A DNA stretch of 64,000 nucleotides from NCBI GenBank assembly GCA_964019335.1, contig OZ025669.1, positions 62,001-126,000 of the forward strand, read 5' to 3'. This document shows positions 25,690 through 35,518 of this stretch, piece by piece. The number at the start of each line of letters is the position of its first letter. Positions within the stretch are counted from its first letter, which is position 1. Both the position numbers and the translations under genes were made by a program. The notes beneath the pieces were generated by a model that ran no database searches, was not told where the DNA came from, and was given only the letters and a program-made list of their open reading frames with translations. This DNA is from Diplonema japonicum. Its lineage: Eukaryota > Euglenozoa > Diplonemea > Diplonemida > Diplonemidae.

Positions 25690-26301
25690 TTAGCTAGACA
25701 TATCCTTAGTTATTCTGGCAACATCATGCCGGAGTTCATTCACACTGTGTACGAGTTCATTCACAGTGTGTGCGAGTGTAGAGATAGAGACGCAGAGAGT
25801 AGTGATTGAGTCTTGTGACATTGGAGTAGTTTGGGCTGGGGTGACAGGCAATGCCACACATGCAGATGGTGGGGTGCGCGGTGGGTTGGGCATTCTTCGT
25901 TTACTTTTATTGCATTGGTTCTCAGGGATGCACATTTTTCTCTTTCTTTGGAGGGGTATTTCAGTTTCGCTATCACTGTCATTTATGTGTGTCAAGTCAG
26001 CCTCGTTGAACCCTTCTTCATCTTCGCTGTCGCTGTCGGTTACCTTCACGTGCTGCGTCACATACACTGTGTCTTCATCCTTGAGTATCTCGCTTGACTC
26101 GCTGTTGCTCAACAAGCTGTTCCCCAACTTAAGTCGGAGGTCAATATCTCTGTTCCCCCTTAACTTCGGCTCAAGGTCATGTACCATGCACCTCAGCAAC
26201 TTCCCAATATTCATATTATTATTTCCTTTCGTCAGCCACAACTTCTGCCTGTTGCCATCTGCCACAAGATCTATCGAAAATATCACCCGTAAGCGCTTCA
26301 T
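25690..26301 (-). CDS. Coilin N-terminus-like protein
   Basis: The 203-residue protein begins with a ~80-residue segment whose pattern resembles the ubiquitin-like coilin N-terminal domain: LRVIFSID, KLWLTKG, LRLKLGNSLLSNSESSEIL, then DEDTVYV. It is followed by an acidic Ser/Asp stretch (TDSDSEDEEGF), a basic KRKRK-type segment that could be a nuclear signal, and a C-terminal heptad-like helix. Coilin organises Cajal bodies where snRNPs mature. At 203 residues it is far shorter than animal coilin and lacks a visible Tudor-like end. A TGS1 gene lies 28 kb away on the same strand. The homology is weak and based on pattern only. Confidence 0.5.
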   Translation of the reverse strand: MKRLRVIFSIDLVADGNRQKLWLTKGNNNMNIGKLLRCMVHDLEPKLRGNRDIDLRLKLGNSLLSNSESSEILKDEDTVYVTQHVKVTDSDSEDEEGFNEADLTHINDSDSETEIPLQRKRKMCIPENQCNKSKRRMPNPPRTPPSACVALPVTPAQTTPMSQDSITTLCVSISTLAHTVNELVHSVNELRHDVARITKDMSS

Positions 26302-26495
26302 GTCACCTAAATCTGCTGTCTAAATACAATGCATAGCAAAACAAGAAAGCAGCAAAAAGAAATACAGTTATGAGGTTAGAAAACTTGCCTAGGGACCTTT
26401 AGAGGCACCTTACCGTGCGTATGAAAGCAATGCATACAGAACGCAGGCACATCCAGGAGTACCATTTTGTGACATTGTGTCCATGCTCATTGCTA

Positions 26496-27425
26496 TCACA
26501 GCCTCTCGTACATGGTGTCTTCCCACCCGTTCCACAGCGGGAAGAGGTCGCCCTGTTTGTATGCAAGCAAGAGTGTAGGTAGGACGGTAAAAGGCACTAC
26601 GTACAGGAGTGCGGGCTGGCTGTGCCGCGTGATGTCCAACATGAAGTTGCACATCAGCTGTGCAATGGGATTACAATTTGCTTTCAACATACCATCCCAA
26701 GCCCGAACCCAATGATCGCCAACACTGTCAGTTCCTTGTTACGCCTGGCATGGCAGGCTTCGTAGCGGTACAGTGTCGAGACCACCAGCCCAGGGATGAT
26801 TACATCACCTGCTCCTAGTAGTGCATGGTTTCCAAGCCCAATTGGGAATCTGTAATTCACTTTCAGAATATTGTTTCACATACATCAAGGTGCCAGGGGC
26901 GTTAAGGTGCCCCCTGTGCGCAGTAGCCACCGAGACCATCACACCCTCTCCGAAAATCTGCTTTGAATAAAACACCCAGAACACGTCATACAACACCAGC
27001 CCTGCGAGCAACAAGGAGTATACTTTTGCCGAGGGTACCCTAATGACGCAGAAGGAAGTGACAATGATCGATACAGTGATTATATCGTGCACAATCCACA
27101 TGCCTGTGATGAGCCACAGGCCTACAATGACGCAGGCCAAAGTAGTGGTCATGAATGTGTTGCGGAACTTTGGCTTCAAAACAAAGGGGATGCACATCAC
27201 CCCGAACACACAGTACCCCAAGATGATGGCCCAGAACAGTTCACCCACGAAGTATGCGCAAAGCAACGCCGCAGACGCCCCCAGCGGTGCCAGGATGGCG
27301 GTATCCCTCTCGATGGTCACATTCTCCACCTCCTCCACCTCCTCTATGCTTTCCGACAACCGCCAGCACCCCAACCCCAAAGTCCCACATGACCCCAACA
27401 TCATGCCCATGTTGACAAACGGCAT
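26496..27425 (-). CDS. Signal peptide peptidase (presenilin-type aspartyl protease)
   Basis: Three exons (27425..26884, 26849..26693, 26657..26496) give 286 residues. The catalytic pair is visible: YDVFWVF and, across the first intron, [12 protein letters not shown] containing GxGD. The QPALLYVVP block carries the PAL motif that shapes the active site. Several hydrophobic transmembrane segments surround them. The enzyme cuts remnant signal peptides and type II membrane proteins inside the ER membrane. The protein is short, with little before the first membrane span. Sequence upstream of 27425 encodes a hydrophobic run (LLLFLPLVITS) in another frame, so an extra N-terminal exon is possible. 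Restoring both active-site motifs strongly supports the two 34-35-nt introns. Confidence 0.9.
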
Positions 27426-27593
27426 TGTAACCGTCACCTGAGGTGATTACTAATGGAAGGAACAGCAACAAGAATGCTAGAGGGGTGAACTAGAAAATGA
27501 GAAAAAATGAGAAGCGCAAATGAATGGAAGTACATCGCTGTGTAGAAGGCTAGGGATTGGAATAGTATGTTTTTTATTCTTTTTGCTTCTGTT

Positions 27594-28649
27594 TCATCGA
27601 GATTCCAGACGGCGTGCAGCCTCAATGTAACGCTGGTCGATACCACGTTTGCCGAGCATGGCAACTGGCACGGGGTGCATGGGCCGCCACTTTGGGGTCG
27701 CGGGGAGTGGCAGGGAAAGTCGGTCCAGTACACCTTCCATGATGCTGTCGCACGTCGCCCAGAGGCGGAGGTCACACTTTTTGTCGTCAGGAGTGGCCTG
27801 CAAGTTTATGATCACTGTCTTCTTCGCCATGAAAGGGAAGTGCGTGATGTGGCGAAGGCTCATCGAGGTGCCCATCACGATACACAGGTCAGCTCTCCCA
27901 CAGTGAGTGTCGGCCTCATTCCAGTCGATGTCGTCCAAGCACTCACCGAAGTTAATGTGCGTGTCTTTTGTCCCTACATTGACATCCTGCGTTCCCACCA
28001 GATGGCACCCCACGAAACCCTTCCCGTCAGCTCCCGTCTTGCTCCCAGACTTTTTCTTACCGGTGTATTCCTTAGGTGGAGCGCTCTTGCACTCCGGACA
28101 CACACCCACATGATGGTCGTGTACGTGTCTGCTTGCTCTGACATGGTAATTTCTCTCGAAGTCTGAGCCGCAACCAGTGCACCGCTCAACGTAGATGTCG
28201 CCGTGCAGGCAGCACAGCTCATCATGCTGCTTCAGGCCTGCCTTGCGAAACAGGCCATCGAGGTTCGTAGTCACTACATAGTGCCCCACTCCAGCTTTAA
28301 TGAGCCCTGCCATAGCCATGTGGCAGAAGGTGGGCATCGCATCGAGGGACCCCACTTTCTTAGTGGCTTTTGCCTTTTCCTGCTCTTGCTCTTTCAGCAG
28401 TTTCTTCAGCTCTTCTTTATCTTCTTTTTTGCTTGACTCCCTGAGAGCAACTATTTTCCGCTTGGTCCATGACCCGCTCGGGCCCCTGTAATCGCTCACA
28501 CCAGCACTTGTTGACACTCCCGCACCTGTGTAGAATACAGTATACTTGCTCTCCGACATCATCTTCACAAGCTCGTCAAGCTTTCTGTTGAGCTCCTCTT
28601 CATTGTCGTAATACTCCTTCACCCTCTTCGAGTCGACTGTTGAAGCCAT
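27594..28649 (-). CDS. Sirtuin, SIRT6/7-like (class IV)
   Basis: The 351-residue protein contains the NAD-binding signature GAGVSTSAGVSDYRGPSGSW with Trp-Thr after it, a pattern typical of SIRT6/SIRT7. TTNLDGLFRKAG replaces the usual TQNxDGLH block, and LHGDIYVERCTGC holds the catalytic His and the first zinc Cys pair; the second pair is in GVCPECK. A Lys/Glu-rich insertion of about 35 residues follows the NAD loop. Class IV sirtuins remove acyl groups from histones and other lysines in the nucleus. The Gln-to-Thr change in the NAD-contacting TQN block is unusual and could alter activity. Confidence 0.9.
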   Translation of the reverse strand: MASTVDSKRVKEYYDNEEELNRKLDELVKMMSESKYTVFYTGAGVSTSAGVSDYRGPSGSWTKRKIVALRESSKKEDKEELKKLLKEQEQEKAKATKKVGSLDAMPTFCHMAMAGLIKAGVGHYVVTTNLDGLFRKAGLKQHDELCCLHGDIYVERCTGCGSDFERNYHVRASRHVHDHHVGVCPECKSAPPKEYTGKKKSGSKTGADGKGFVGCHLVGTQDVNVGTKDTHINFGECLDDIDWNEADTHCGRADLCIVMGTSMSLRHITHFPFMAKKTVIINLQATPDDKKCDLRLWATCDSIMEGVLDRLSLPLPATPKWRPMHPVPVAMLGKRGIDQRYIEAARRLESR

Positions 28650-28711
28650 GTTTTTGTGTTTAAGCTTTTGTGATGTGGTTAAGGAGTAAGGAGGAAAGAC
28701 TCTACTGCAAC

Positions 28712-29125
28712 TCAGGCAGAAGAAACAGAAACCTCGGGGAAGGCCGTTTTTGCCTTCTCGAGGAGGGTGGCGTGAAGGGCTGCTGTCTCGGCCATGTGAA
28801 TGAACTCAACAGTGATTGCGCAAAGCTCTTGGTTGTTCTCAGCAATGGCCGTGTCGATGCAAGCAACTACACTCTCCTTCACTCTCTCGTCGTTAGCAAT
28901 AACAGCTCGCTTCTCACTATCCACCTTCACCAGCGCCCACAGCGCGTGCATCGCGTGGGTCATATTCTTCGCTTCTTGGTTCTCATCCATCAATTCCACC
29001 ACCTTCTCGTAGTCCAGATCCAGCATGGCAGAGTAGTAAGGGTCACCAGCACCCACCTTGAAACTCCTACTGCTCACAAGCCCCAAACACCTCCTGCGGA
29101 ATCCACCAAGGGCTGGGCGAAGCAT
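28712..29125 (-). CDS. Small mitochondrial-type protein of unknown function
   Basis: The 137-residue protein starts with an arginine-rich, acid-free leader (MLRPALGGFRRRCLGLVSSR), which looks like a mitochondrial presequence. The rest is helical with alternating acidic and hydrophobic residues and could form two or three armadillo-like helices (for example HALWALVKVDSEKRAVIAND). I recognise no family. It lies 62 nt downstream-side of the sirtuin start and 57 nt from the next upstream gene, as expected in this compact array. Confidence 0.65.
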   Translation of the reverse strand: MLRPALGGFRRRCLGLVSSRSFKVGAGDPYYSAMLDLDYEKVVELMDENQEAKNMTHAMHALWALVKVDSEKRAVIANDERVKESVVACIDTAIAENNQELCAITVEFIHMAETAALHATLLEKAKTAFPEVSVSSA

Positions 29126-29182
29126 AGTACCACCTGCTAGAATATATAGTGAGTACGAAAATGCACGTTTACAATACAGAAC

Positions 29183-31687
29183 TCAAATACAGTCAATCTC
29201 GGCACGAGTGGGAGGTACGAAAGGTGGGAGGACACACAGGTACCACTCGAAGAACAAGTCCTTCAAAAAGGTCTTTTCTGCGGTGACGGCTAAGAGCTGG
29301 GACAGGTTGTTGGCAGCAGCAGCAGGGTGCATGAGGATGGTGGTAAGCTGCTTGAAGAAGTGAGTCTTCCAATACGTTTCGATAGTCAGAATGGGAACCT
29401 CCTTGCCAGCGGTGGGCAGGGGGCCTAAGTTTTTGATTCCGAGTGACCTGAGAATGGTGGCAACCTCGTTCGCAGGGACCTTCTCCCTTCCACTGCATGC
29501 GACCTCAACACGGTCGTGAGAAGAGCTTGTGGGGTCGACACGCGGCTTGCTCACTGCAATGGCCATGTTCTTGTAGTCCACAACACTTTTGCGTAGCTCA
29601 GTGCAAGCTATATTCTGCTCGGTAATTGTTGTGTTCATCTCCCCGCATAACCTCTTCATCTCGTGCACTGCCTCAATGCAGTCCGTGTACGGCGCGTCTT
29701 GCGGAAGACCAGCGATGCCAGCAATCTGGCCCATGCTCACCTTCAGGACAGTGACTTCCGTCTGCAGTGCATTGATGCTAGGCTCCCCTTCCGACAGCAT
29801 GGCGTCCCTTGCTTGCAGCGCTTCTGTTTTTACGAGTAGTTGTCCTTTTTCCTCTAGTAACTCTTGGATGACCTTTATCACCTCCTTACTATGGCACCCC
29901 AGCTCGTTCAATTGTTCCTCCCGAAACTCTTCCTGTTGCCGCAAACACAGCAGCTGTGCACGCAACTCTCTCGTCTCGGTCTCGTCAGGGAACTCGCCAT
30001 CCGTATTACAAGCAGCGTCCACCACGTCTGCTTCACTCTCCAACACAGGCACTGCAGGCACATCACATGGAGTGATGGGAGGCGTTGGTGGCTCTCGAGT
30101 CGGCTTGAGCTGTTTCTCTCTCTCCTTTACCACAGTACGCAACATGGCGCACTTCTCGGACTCCGTCTGCAATCCCAGCTTCGCTTCTTTTAACTGCTTC
30201 GTGAGCTTCCCCATATTTACCTTCGCAGCACTAGACCTTGCTAAAGCCGTATCTCTCTCTTTCTCCAGACCGTTCATTGACTCCTTTAGAGTATTGGTCA
30301 TCTGTGACGCCTCCTTTTGTGCTTTTTGCAGCCGCTTCCTGTCGTGCACCAGATGCTTTATCTGCTGCAAACACGCATCGAACGATGTGCTGCTCTTTGT
30401 GTTCAGTGCGTAGCACAGCCTCTCTAGGAGCGTCGTATTCTTCGACATTTCGTCCTTCAACTTGCGCGCCGTCTTTACCTCCACTACGGCACTGCTTACA
30501 GTCGCCTCTGTTGCTTCTCGGGTGTCTTTCCGAGCTACGTCCAGTCTCTTCCTAAGTGCCAGGTTCTCTTTGTGCAGCGCTTCCAGACGTTCGTCGGCGG
30601 ATATGTTCTCATGTATTATACCTTGCACACCAGCACACAGGTCAGGGATTGCGGTCGCATCCGGTCTTACTTCCTGCATGCTGGTTAGAATGCTTTCGAG
30701 ATTCTCTTTCTTTTCTTGCAGTTCCTCGTTAGCTCTGGTAAGCTTGTTTTGCAGCCGCCGCGCCTTTCCTTCCGCTGCTTCACGACGTTCGAATTCTTGC
30801 CTGACACGCTTCAAGTCGTCTGCCATTTCCCCTGTTGTGACCGTCTCTGACTGATGCTCGTCCTGCGTAATTGCATGCAAAACATCCTTCACACCCTTGT
30901 ACTCTGCCGCTAGTGTCTTGTATCTATCGTCAAGAGTGGCATACACCAAAAACCTATCTCTGATAAACGCACATGCCTCATTGAAAGAACAACCTTCTGT
31001 ATTGCTGATGCTTCCCACCACTTCTTCTTGCATTTTTACCTCCTCGGTCAAGCTATCTCTCTCTTGTTCAACGGCAAACAGCCTCTGCGACAGGTGGTTC
31101 AGTGTGTCCTGCAAGGAAGCGTATTGCTCTTGAATCTTTATTCTCGTTCTGCTCTCAAGCATTTCCTTGTTCTCAGCTTCTTGGCACGCGTGTTCAAGTG
31201 ATTTGGTTCGCTCAAGAAGGGTCCCCAAAGTATCAAGGATGCTGTCGTTGGGTCCTGCGTTCAGAAGGGACCTGATGGCTGTCTCGGTGTCCTCATACAC
31301 CACATTCTGCTCGTTCAGTGCTTGATGTCGTGCAACATGCTGCTCAAGTGACCGCACGAGGGCAGCATCTGCCGGGTTCCCCCCAAGCTGAGAGAAAAGC
31401 GCACCGCGTAGGATAGCATGCTTCTCGTCAGTCTCTGAAACCTGTTTCCTGCACAGTTCCACTTGGTTGGTCAGATCAGTGATCTCAACACTCAATGAAC
31501 CCACTTCCTCAAGCCGCAGGGCTACTTCTCCCTCGCGTTCAGACAGCATCAGCTTCAGACCTTCCATCTCCAGCCTGAGGTCCTGTATTTCAGTACTGCC
31601 CTCCATTCTTCCTGGCACCTTATTATTACCTGGCCTCAATGCGTCCCAACCAGGCCACGAGACTGGCAACTCATCTGACTCCTCCAT
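29183..31687 (-). CDS. Long coiled-coil protein
   Basis: From the ATG at 31687 it has 834 residues, nearly all predicted coiled coil with Glu, Lys, Gln and Leu in heptad spacing and no globular family that I can name. The last ~50 residues are different: aromatic and hydrophobic (YWKTHFFKQL, FFEWYLCVLPPF) and may form a small folded end. Such proteins are common in basal bodies, flagella and Golgi tethers, but nothing here decides between them. The same frame is open further upstream to 32245; I treat that part as a separate gene because a strong 32-nt intron there shifts frame and leads to a stop. Confidence 0.7.
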   Translation of the reverse strand: MEESDELPVSWPGWDALRPGNNKVPGRMEGSTEIQDLRLEMEGLKLMLSEREGEVALRLEEVGSLSVEITDLTNQVELCRKQVSETDEKHAILRGALFSQLGGNPADAALVRSLEQHVARHQALNEQNVVYEDTETAIRSLLNAGPNDSILDTLGTLLERTKSLEHACQEAENKEMLESRTRIKIQEQYASLQDTLNHLSQRLFAVEQERDSLTEEVKMQEEVVGSISNTEGCSFNEACAFIRDRFLVYATLDDRYKTLAAEYKGVKDVLHAITQDEHQSETVTTGEMADDLKRVRQEFERREAAEGKARRLQNKLTRANEELQEKKENLESILTSMQEVRPDATAIPDLCAGVQGIIHENISADERLEALHKENLALRKRLDVARKDTREATEATVSSAVVEVKTARKLKDEMSKNTTLLERLCYALNTKSSTSFDACLQQIKHLVHDRKRLQKAQKEASQMTNTLKESMNGLEKERDTALARSSAAKVNMGKLTKQLKEAKLGLQTESEKCAMLRTVVKEREKQLKPTREPPTPPITPCDVPAVPVLESEADVVDAACNTDGEFPDETETRELRAQLLCLRQQEEFREEQLNELGCHSKEVIKVIQELLEEKGQLLVKTEALQARDAMLSEGEPSINALQTEVTVLKVSMGQIAGIAGLPQDAPYTDCIEAVHEMKRLCGEMNTTITEQNIACTELRKSVVDYKNMAIAVSKPRVDPTSSSHDRVEVACSGREKVPANEVATILRSLGIKNLGPLPTAGKEVPILTIETYWKTHFFKQLTTILMHPAAAANNLSQLLAVTAEKTFLKDLFFEWYLCVLPPFVPPTRAEIDCI

Positions 31688-31733
31688 TTGTACCTGTGTG
31701 GTGTTGCCCTGAACTGCACGCATCAATAATAGC

Positions 31734-32245
31734 CTAGTCATCAGGCCCTTGCAGGATTTCCTGCTGCTTAGGCGGTTGTGATGGCTTTTGAGTAGGTGTT
31801 CCCATTTTGCGCTTTTTTTTGCGCTGTTTCTTTCTCTGAATCTCCGCATGTATTTCCAGTTCTGCGTGAGATTAAGCTGCAAAGGTGACATACCTGATCT
31901 CCTTGTCTGGTGTGTTGATGTCTGAAGTGAGGTCTTCATGTTTTCCTCGTCTGAGTCCTGTGTATCCTGTTTCCGCTTTGCTGTCTCTTTCACCACTTTC
32001 TTTGGGTTCAACTTCCTCTCCAGTCCACCAAGGGCATGTACGCCTCCTGTTTGTTTCTTAACTTCCGTAACTGAAAGATTTTCGGAACCCACGCCACCTC
32101 TGTCGGGTCTCACTGATGGGCCCGCAGAGAAGTCTCCATCGCTGGGGAGGTATGCCTTGTAGTTCACACCCAGCCACCCGCATACAGTCTTCAGCCCCTC
32201 ATCGCTTTGAATCAGGGTGCTCTCTTCTCGCTTCTTCCCAGGCAT
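31734..32245 (-). CDS. Basic protein of unknown function, two exons
   Basis: Exons 32245..31894 and 31861..31734 give 159 residues when the 32-nt GTATG...GCAG intron is removed. The spliced C-terminus is strongly basic (QRKKQRKKKRKM), then Pro/Gln-rich, ending at TAG 46 nt before the next gene. Without splicing the frame continues into the downstream coiled-coil protein but through a stretch of unlikely composition. The N-terminus has a short ordered segment (LKTVCGWLGVNYKAYL) and then charged, disordered sequence. A nuclear protein is possible. The choice between one gene and two rests on the splice-site match. Confidence 0.5.
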
Positions 32246-32372
32246 GGCCCTGTCTATAGTGTTGATAAGCGTAGGTTCTAATATATAGACGAAACAGCAA
32301 AGTGCACTTGGAAAAGGCCCGGGCTGTGATTGCTCTAGTCAAAGAGCACAGTACCTGGAAAGGCACGCTGCA

Positions 32373-33714
32373 TCACGCGGTGCAGCTGACGTGTGTCATG
32401 GAACTTATGAGCGGCAGGCGCAGGCTTCTAGGTGAGATGTTCAGTTCTTCAAGCTTCTCAAGGATCCTATCTGCTGTTTCAACGTTCTTTTTCATCACAG
32501 TCTCGGCGCGTACTGCTCAATGCTCCGCAGGTGTGGTGGCATACCTTTACTCGTCTCGCTGATCCTGTCCCTCGCCTCAGATAGCTTTTTCTCACGCTGC
32601 AAGCGCTTTTGTCTAACCTTAACCTGTAAAGGGTGGTGAATGTTGATAGCACACCTCATGGTCATCCTTCTGCTGCTGTCGTGCATTGTTCACTCGTTTC
32701 TCTCTCTGCGTCCTCTTCTTCTCCAAGTCCTTGATGGTGCGTATCTTGTTGATGAGGTCTTGATCAGCCTTCTGCTCCATTTTCATATGCTTCTCGTCAT
32801 GGTCCCTGGACTTCTGTCTGATTTCGTCACTTTTCTGCGCCTTAAAACTAGCAATGCGCTTCTCCCTCGTGTCAATGACACTCTGCAGCGCCTGCTGCCT
32901 GACACCTGCGTCTGTGATCACGTCACAGCGTCTGCTGACCTCCTTCCGTTGCTTCTCTGATGCCTCTGCCTTCGCTACCCTCTCGTTTTCGGCACGTTCT
33001 TTTCTTTCTTGCAGCTGCCGTTCCCTTTCTTGCAGTTCTGCCTCAAGCCTTTCTTCCTTCTCCAACTGTTGTTGTTCAATCCTCTCCAGCTTCCTCTCCC
33101 TGTCACTGTGTTGCTGTGTGCGTCCCTCGATGTTCTCTTTCCTGATCTCAGCCTTTTTAATTTCTATTTCTTCCAATCTTTTGAATCGTTTCAACGACAG
33201 TTCCTTCAGTCTGTGGGCCCTTCTCTTTTCCATCTCGCGCACTCGTTGGTCACCTGCGGTGCTGCCTTAAGCGAATCACATACTTGCTATTGTTCTTGTT
33301 GCATTCTTTTCACCCATCTCCGCTATCGCTTCCATCTTCTCGCGTCGCACCTCACGCAACAAGTCATCGCGCCGCTTATCATCTGCAGTGAAGTGGACAC
33401 GATATGCGGCATGTTTTCATACTTGCATGTATGCTGTTCAAAAGTTCAGTCTCTTTAATGCAGCGGGTATCTTCTTTTGCAATCATTTTCTGGTAACACT
33501 GTAGGTGGATATAACCAGGCAACACGTAGCATACCTTGTTGCCACTGCAGTTGCTAGATCGCCCATTCTCCAGCTGCGCTACAAGCGCCTGCAGGCCTGC
33601 TATGCTCTCCTCAGACTCTGAGGCCTCTTTCGCAATAGCCAACGCACGCTTGACGGCATTTAGCTGCGCTTGAAGCTCATAGTTGCGTACCACACGTGGA
33701 TTCGTATTAGGCAT
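32373..33714 (-). CDS. Charged coiled-coil protein, six exons
   Basis: Exons 33714..33535, 33498..33423, 33382..33284, 33253..32655, 32623..32545 and 32512..32373 join to 390 codons with introns of 36, 40, 30, 31 and 32 nt. The product is almost wholly a long Glu/Lys/Arg/Gln helix (for example QERERQLQERKERAENERV) ending in a short less-charged tail (LNISPRSLRLPLISS). Composition resembles axonemal and basal-body coiled-coil proteins, though no family signature is seen. The start is the first ATG of the open frame; an upstream TTG-initiated extension was discounted. The exact three-fold length after removing five introns supports the model. Confidence 0.78.
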
Positions 33715-33773
33715 TTCTGTTTGATTCTTTACCTGTGATGCATATTGCGCAGCACGCAAGCGCTAGTAGCTAA

Positions 33774-35462
33774 TTACTTCATGATATCCGCCAACTCGTT
33801 GAACCTGCAGAGATGGAACAAGCAGAGAGCATACCATGAGGCATCTGTTTTTGGGACGGCCGGGTTCCCAACTGCCGGCTTCTGGGGGGCTTTTGGCCTA
33901 TTCTCTAACCTTCCTTTGGTCCTCAGGAGCGAAAGGAGCCGTGAGGTCTGACAAGCGTTACGTTCGCGCTCAAAGCTAGGTAGGGGCGGGGGCTTGGGCG
34001 CTTGCTTGTCGTTACATGCGTCAAGCAGCTGCTTGGCAGGCGACAGGGGGATGGCATCGAAGGGAATTCTTTGATACGTGCTCACCAAAGCAGCGGGTGC
34101 TGTAATTCTCTCGACAGGCTTCTTTGGCTTTTCATGCACATTCTGGAGCCGCCCCACGAGCATGCGCAGCTTAGACATACTGTCCTTGTCTGCTGTTGTC
34201 AACACAGGTGGGTCACGCAGCCGCATCCCCTTCAGGTCGCGTAGCAGTACTTCAACATCTTTGTTTTTAGCTTTTGCTTTTGGTTGCTCGGGAGGCGGCG
34301 GTGGGTTGTTGGTGGAGTAAACCACTTGCTCTTTCACCACCTGCTCCTTCACCACTTGTACCTGTTCCTTTACTGCCTGTTGGGTTATCGTATTTTCCTT
34401 TTTATCCCGTTTATACTGCACAGTTTGAACCTGCTCCGTAGCCCACCGCGAGGCTATTTCATAAGGGTGCACGTAAGGACACTTGTGGATTGTGCACGCA
34501 TCACCATGCCGGCAACTCACCAACTGATGGCTTTTCTTGCAGCTGATATCTCTGCACTCACCCATCTTGAACGCGTAGCACAGGCCGCTGTCTGTGTGGT
34601 TCTCGACAACCGCAGTCTTGCCGTCGATAAGGTTGTGGTAAGCCTTCTTCGTGGAACTTGACAGGGAAGAGTTGTGGATATTCTGGTGCAATTGCGGATA
34701 GTGAGCGAGGACGTCCCCCTCGCACAGTGCATGCAGCTTCGTTAGCAGTGCTTTATCAGGGGCGGGACTTCGGAGGGAGAGCAGCAGCGCGTGGTACGTC
34801 CCATCCCTGCCCTCAGGGTCATAGCCTACCTCGCGAGCCTCATGCATAGACTTCTTAATGAGATCTTCTTGGCCTTGGTATGCTGCATGTTCAACCACAG
34901 CTGTCCATACTGATAACGACATCGTCTTTTTAAACAGTGAAAATAGTTCGTCACTAGCTTCGGAAGAGTAACCAATCGCCTTGTACACCGACGGTAGTAG
35001 CTTGGGCCATCGTACCCTGTCGACTTCCTTGCTCTGCGTCAAAGCACTTACGTAGAACATGGCCCTCTTCACATCACCGTACTTAGCACATGTTACGCAA
35101 AGTAGCGACAGCGTGCGATGAGCCACGTAGTGCCTCTCGTAGTACAAGCAGAGGTCTTTGTAAGTAGACTTGTTAATGATGTTGAACCTCTGCATCAGCA
35201 CGCCCAGCTGTAGACACTGCAAGTCTGTGAATTTGATTCTGTCCTTGAAACAGTCCAGGAATTCATGAGGTGTCTGCGGGACCTCTTCCTTGTCCAGCCG
35301 CTCTATGGCCTTCACCACATCTTTTAGATCAGCAGCGCCACTTGTTCTTCTTGTTATTTCCTTCAAGCTATTGTACCCTACTTTCCTCCGTAAATCTTCC
35401 TCCTTTGCCGATTTCAACACGCTCTCGAACGCATGACACCACCTGCGACTGGTGCGCAACAT
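33774..35462 (-). CDS. CCCH zinc-finger protein with helical-repeat N-terminus
   Basis: The first ~270 residues are alpha-helical repeats with a PPR/TPR-like rhythm and a basic start (MLRTSRRWCHAF) that may be a mitochondrial presequence. Two short fingers follow near residues 300-340: CYAFKMGECRDISCKKSH and CRHGDACTIHKCPYVH. A VKEQV repeat, a poly-Pro run and a disordered basic C-terminus complete it. RNA binding is likely, perhaps in an organelle. A 30-nt GTATG...GCAG segment at 33805..33834 is a probable intron that is a multiple of three without a stop; spliced length is 552 residues, unspliced 562. Confidence 0.72.
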   Translation of the reverse strand: MLRTSRRWCHAFESVLKSAKEEDLRRKVGYNSLKEITRRTSGAADLKDVVKAIERLDKEEVPQTPHEFLDCFKDRIKFTDLQCLQLGVLMQRFNIINKSTYKDLCLYYERHYVAHRTLSLLCVTCAKYGDVKRAMFYVSALTQSKEVDRVRWPKLLPSVYKAIGYSSEASDELFSLFKKTMSLSVWTAVVEHAAYQGQEDLIKKSMHEAREVGYDPEGRDGTYHALLLSLRSPAPDKALLTKLHALCEGDVLAHYPQLHQNIHNSSLSSSTKKAYHNLIDGKTAVVENHTDSGLCYAFKMGECRDISCKKSHQLVSCRHGDACTIHKCPYVHPYEIASRWATEQVQTVQYKRDKKENTITQQAVKEQVQVVKEQVVKEQVVYSTNNPPPPPEQPKAKAKNKDVEVLLRDLKGMRLRDPPVLTTADKDSMSKLRMLVGRLQNVHEKPKKPVERITAPAALVSTYQRIPFDAIPLSPAKQLLDACNDKQAPKPPPLPSFERERNACQTSRLLSLLRTKGRLENRPKAPQKPAVGNPAVPKTDASWYALCLFHLCRFNELADIMK

Positions 35463-35518
35463 TTTACATTACTTTGCTGTGTTGTGATGTGTCATGCATG
35501 CATGCAAATACTGATGAC

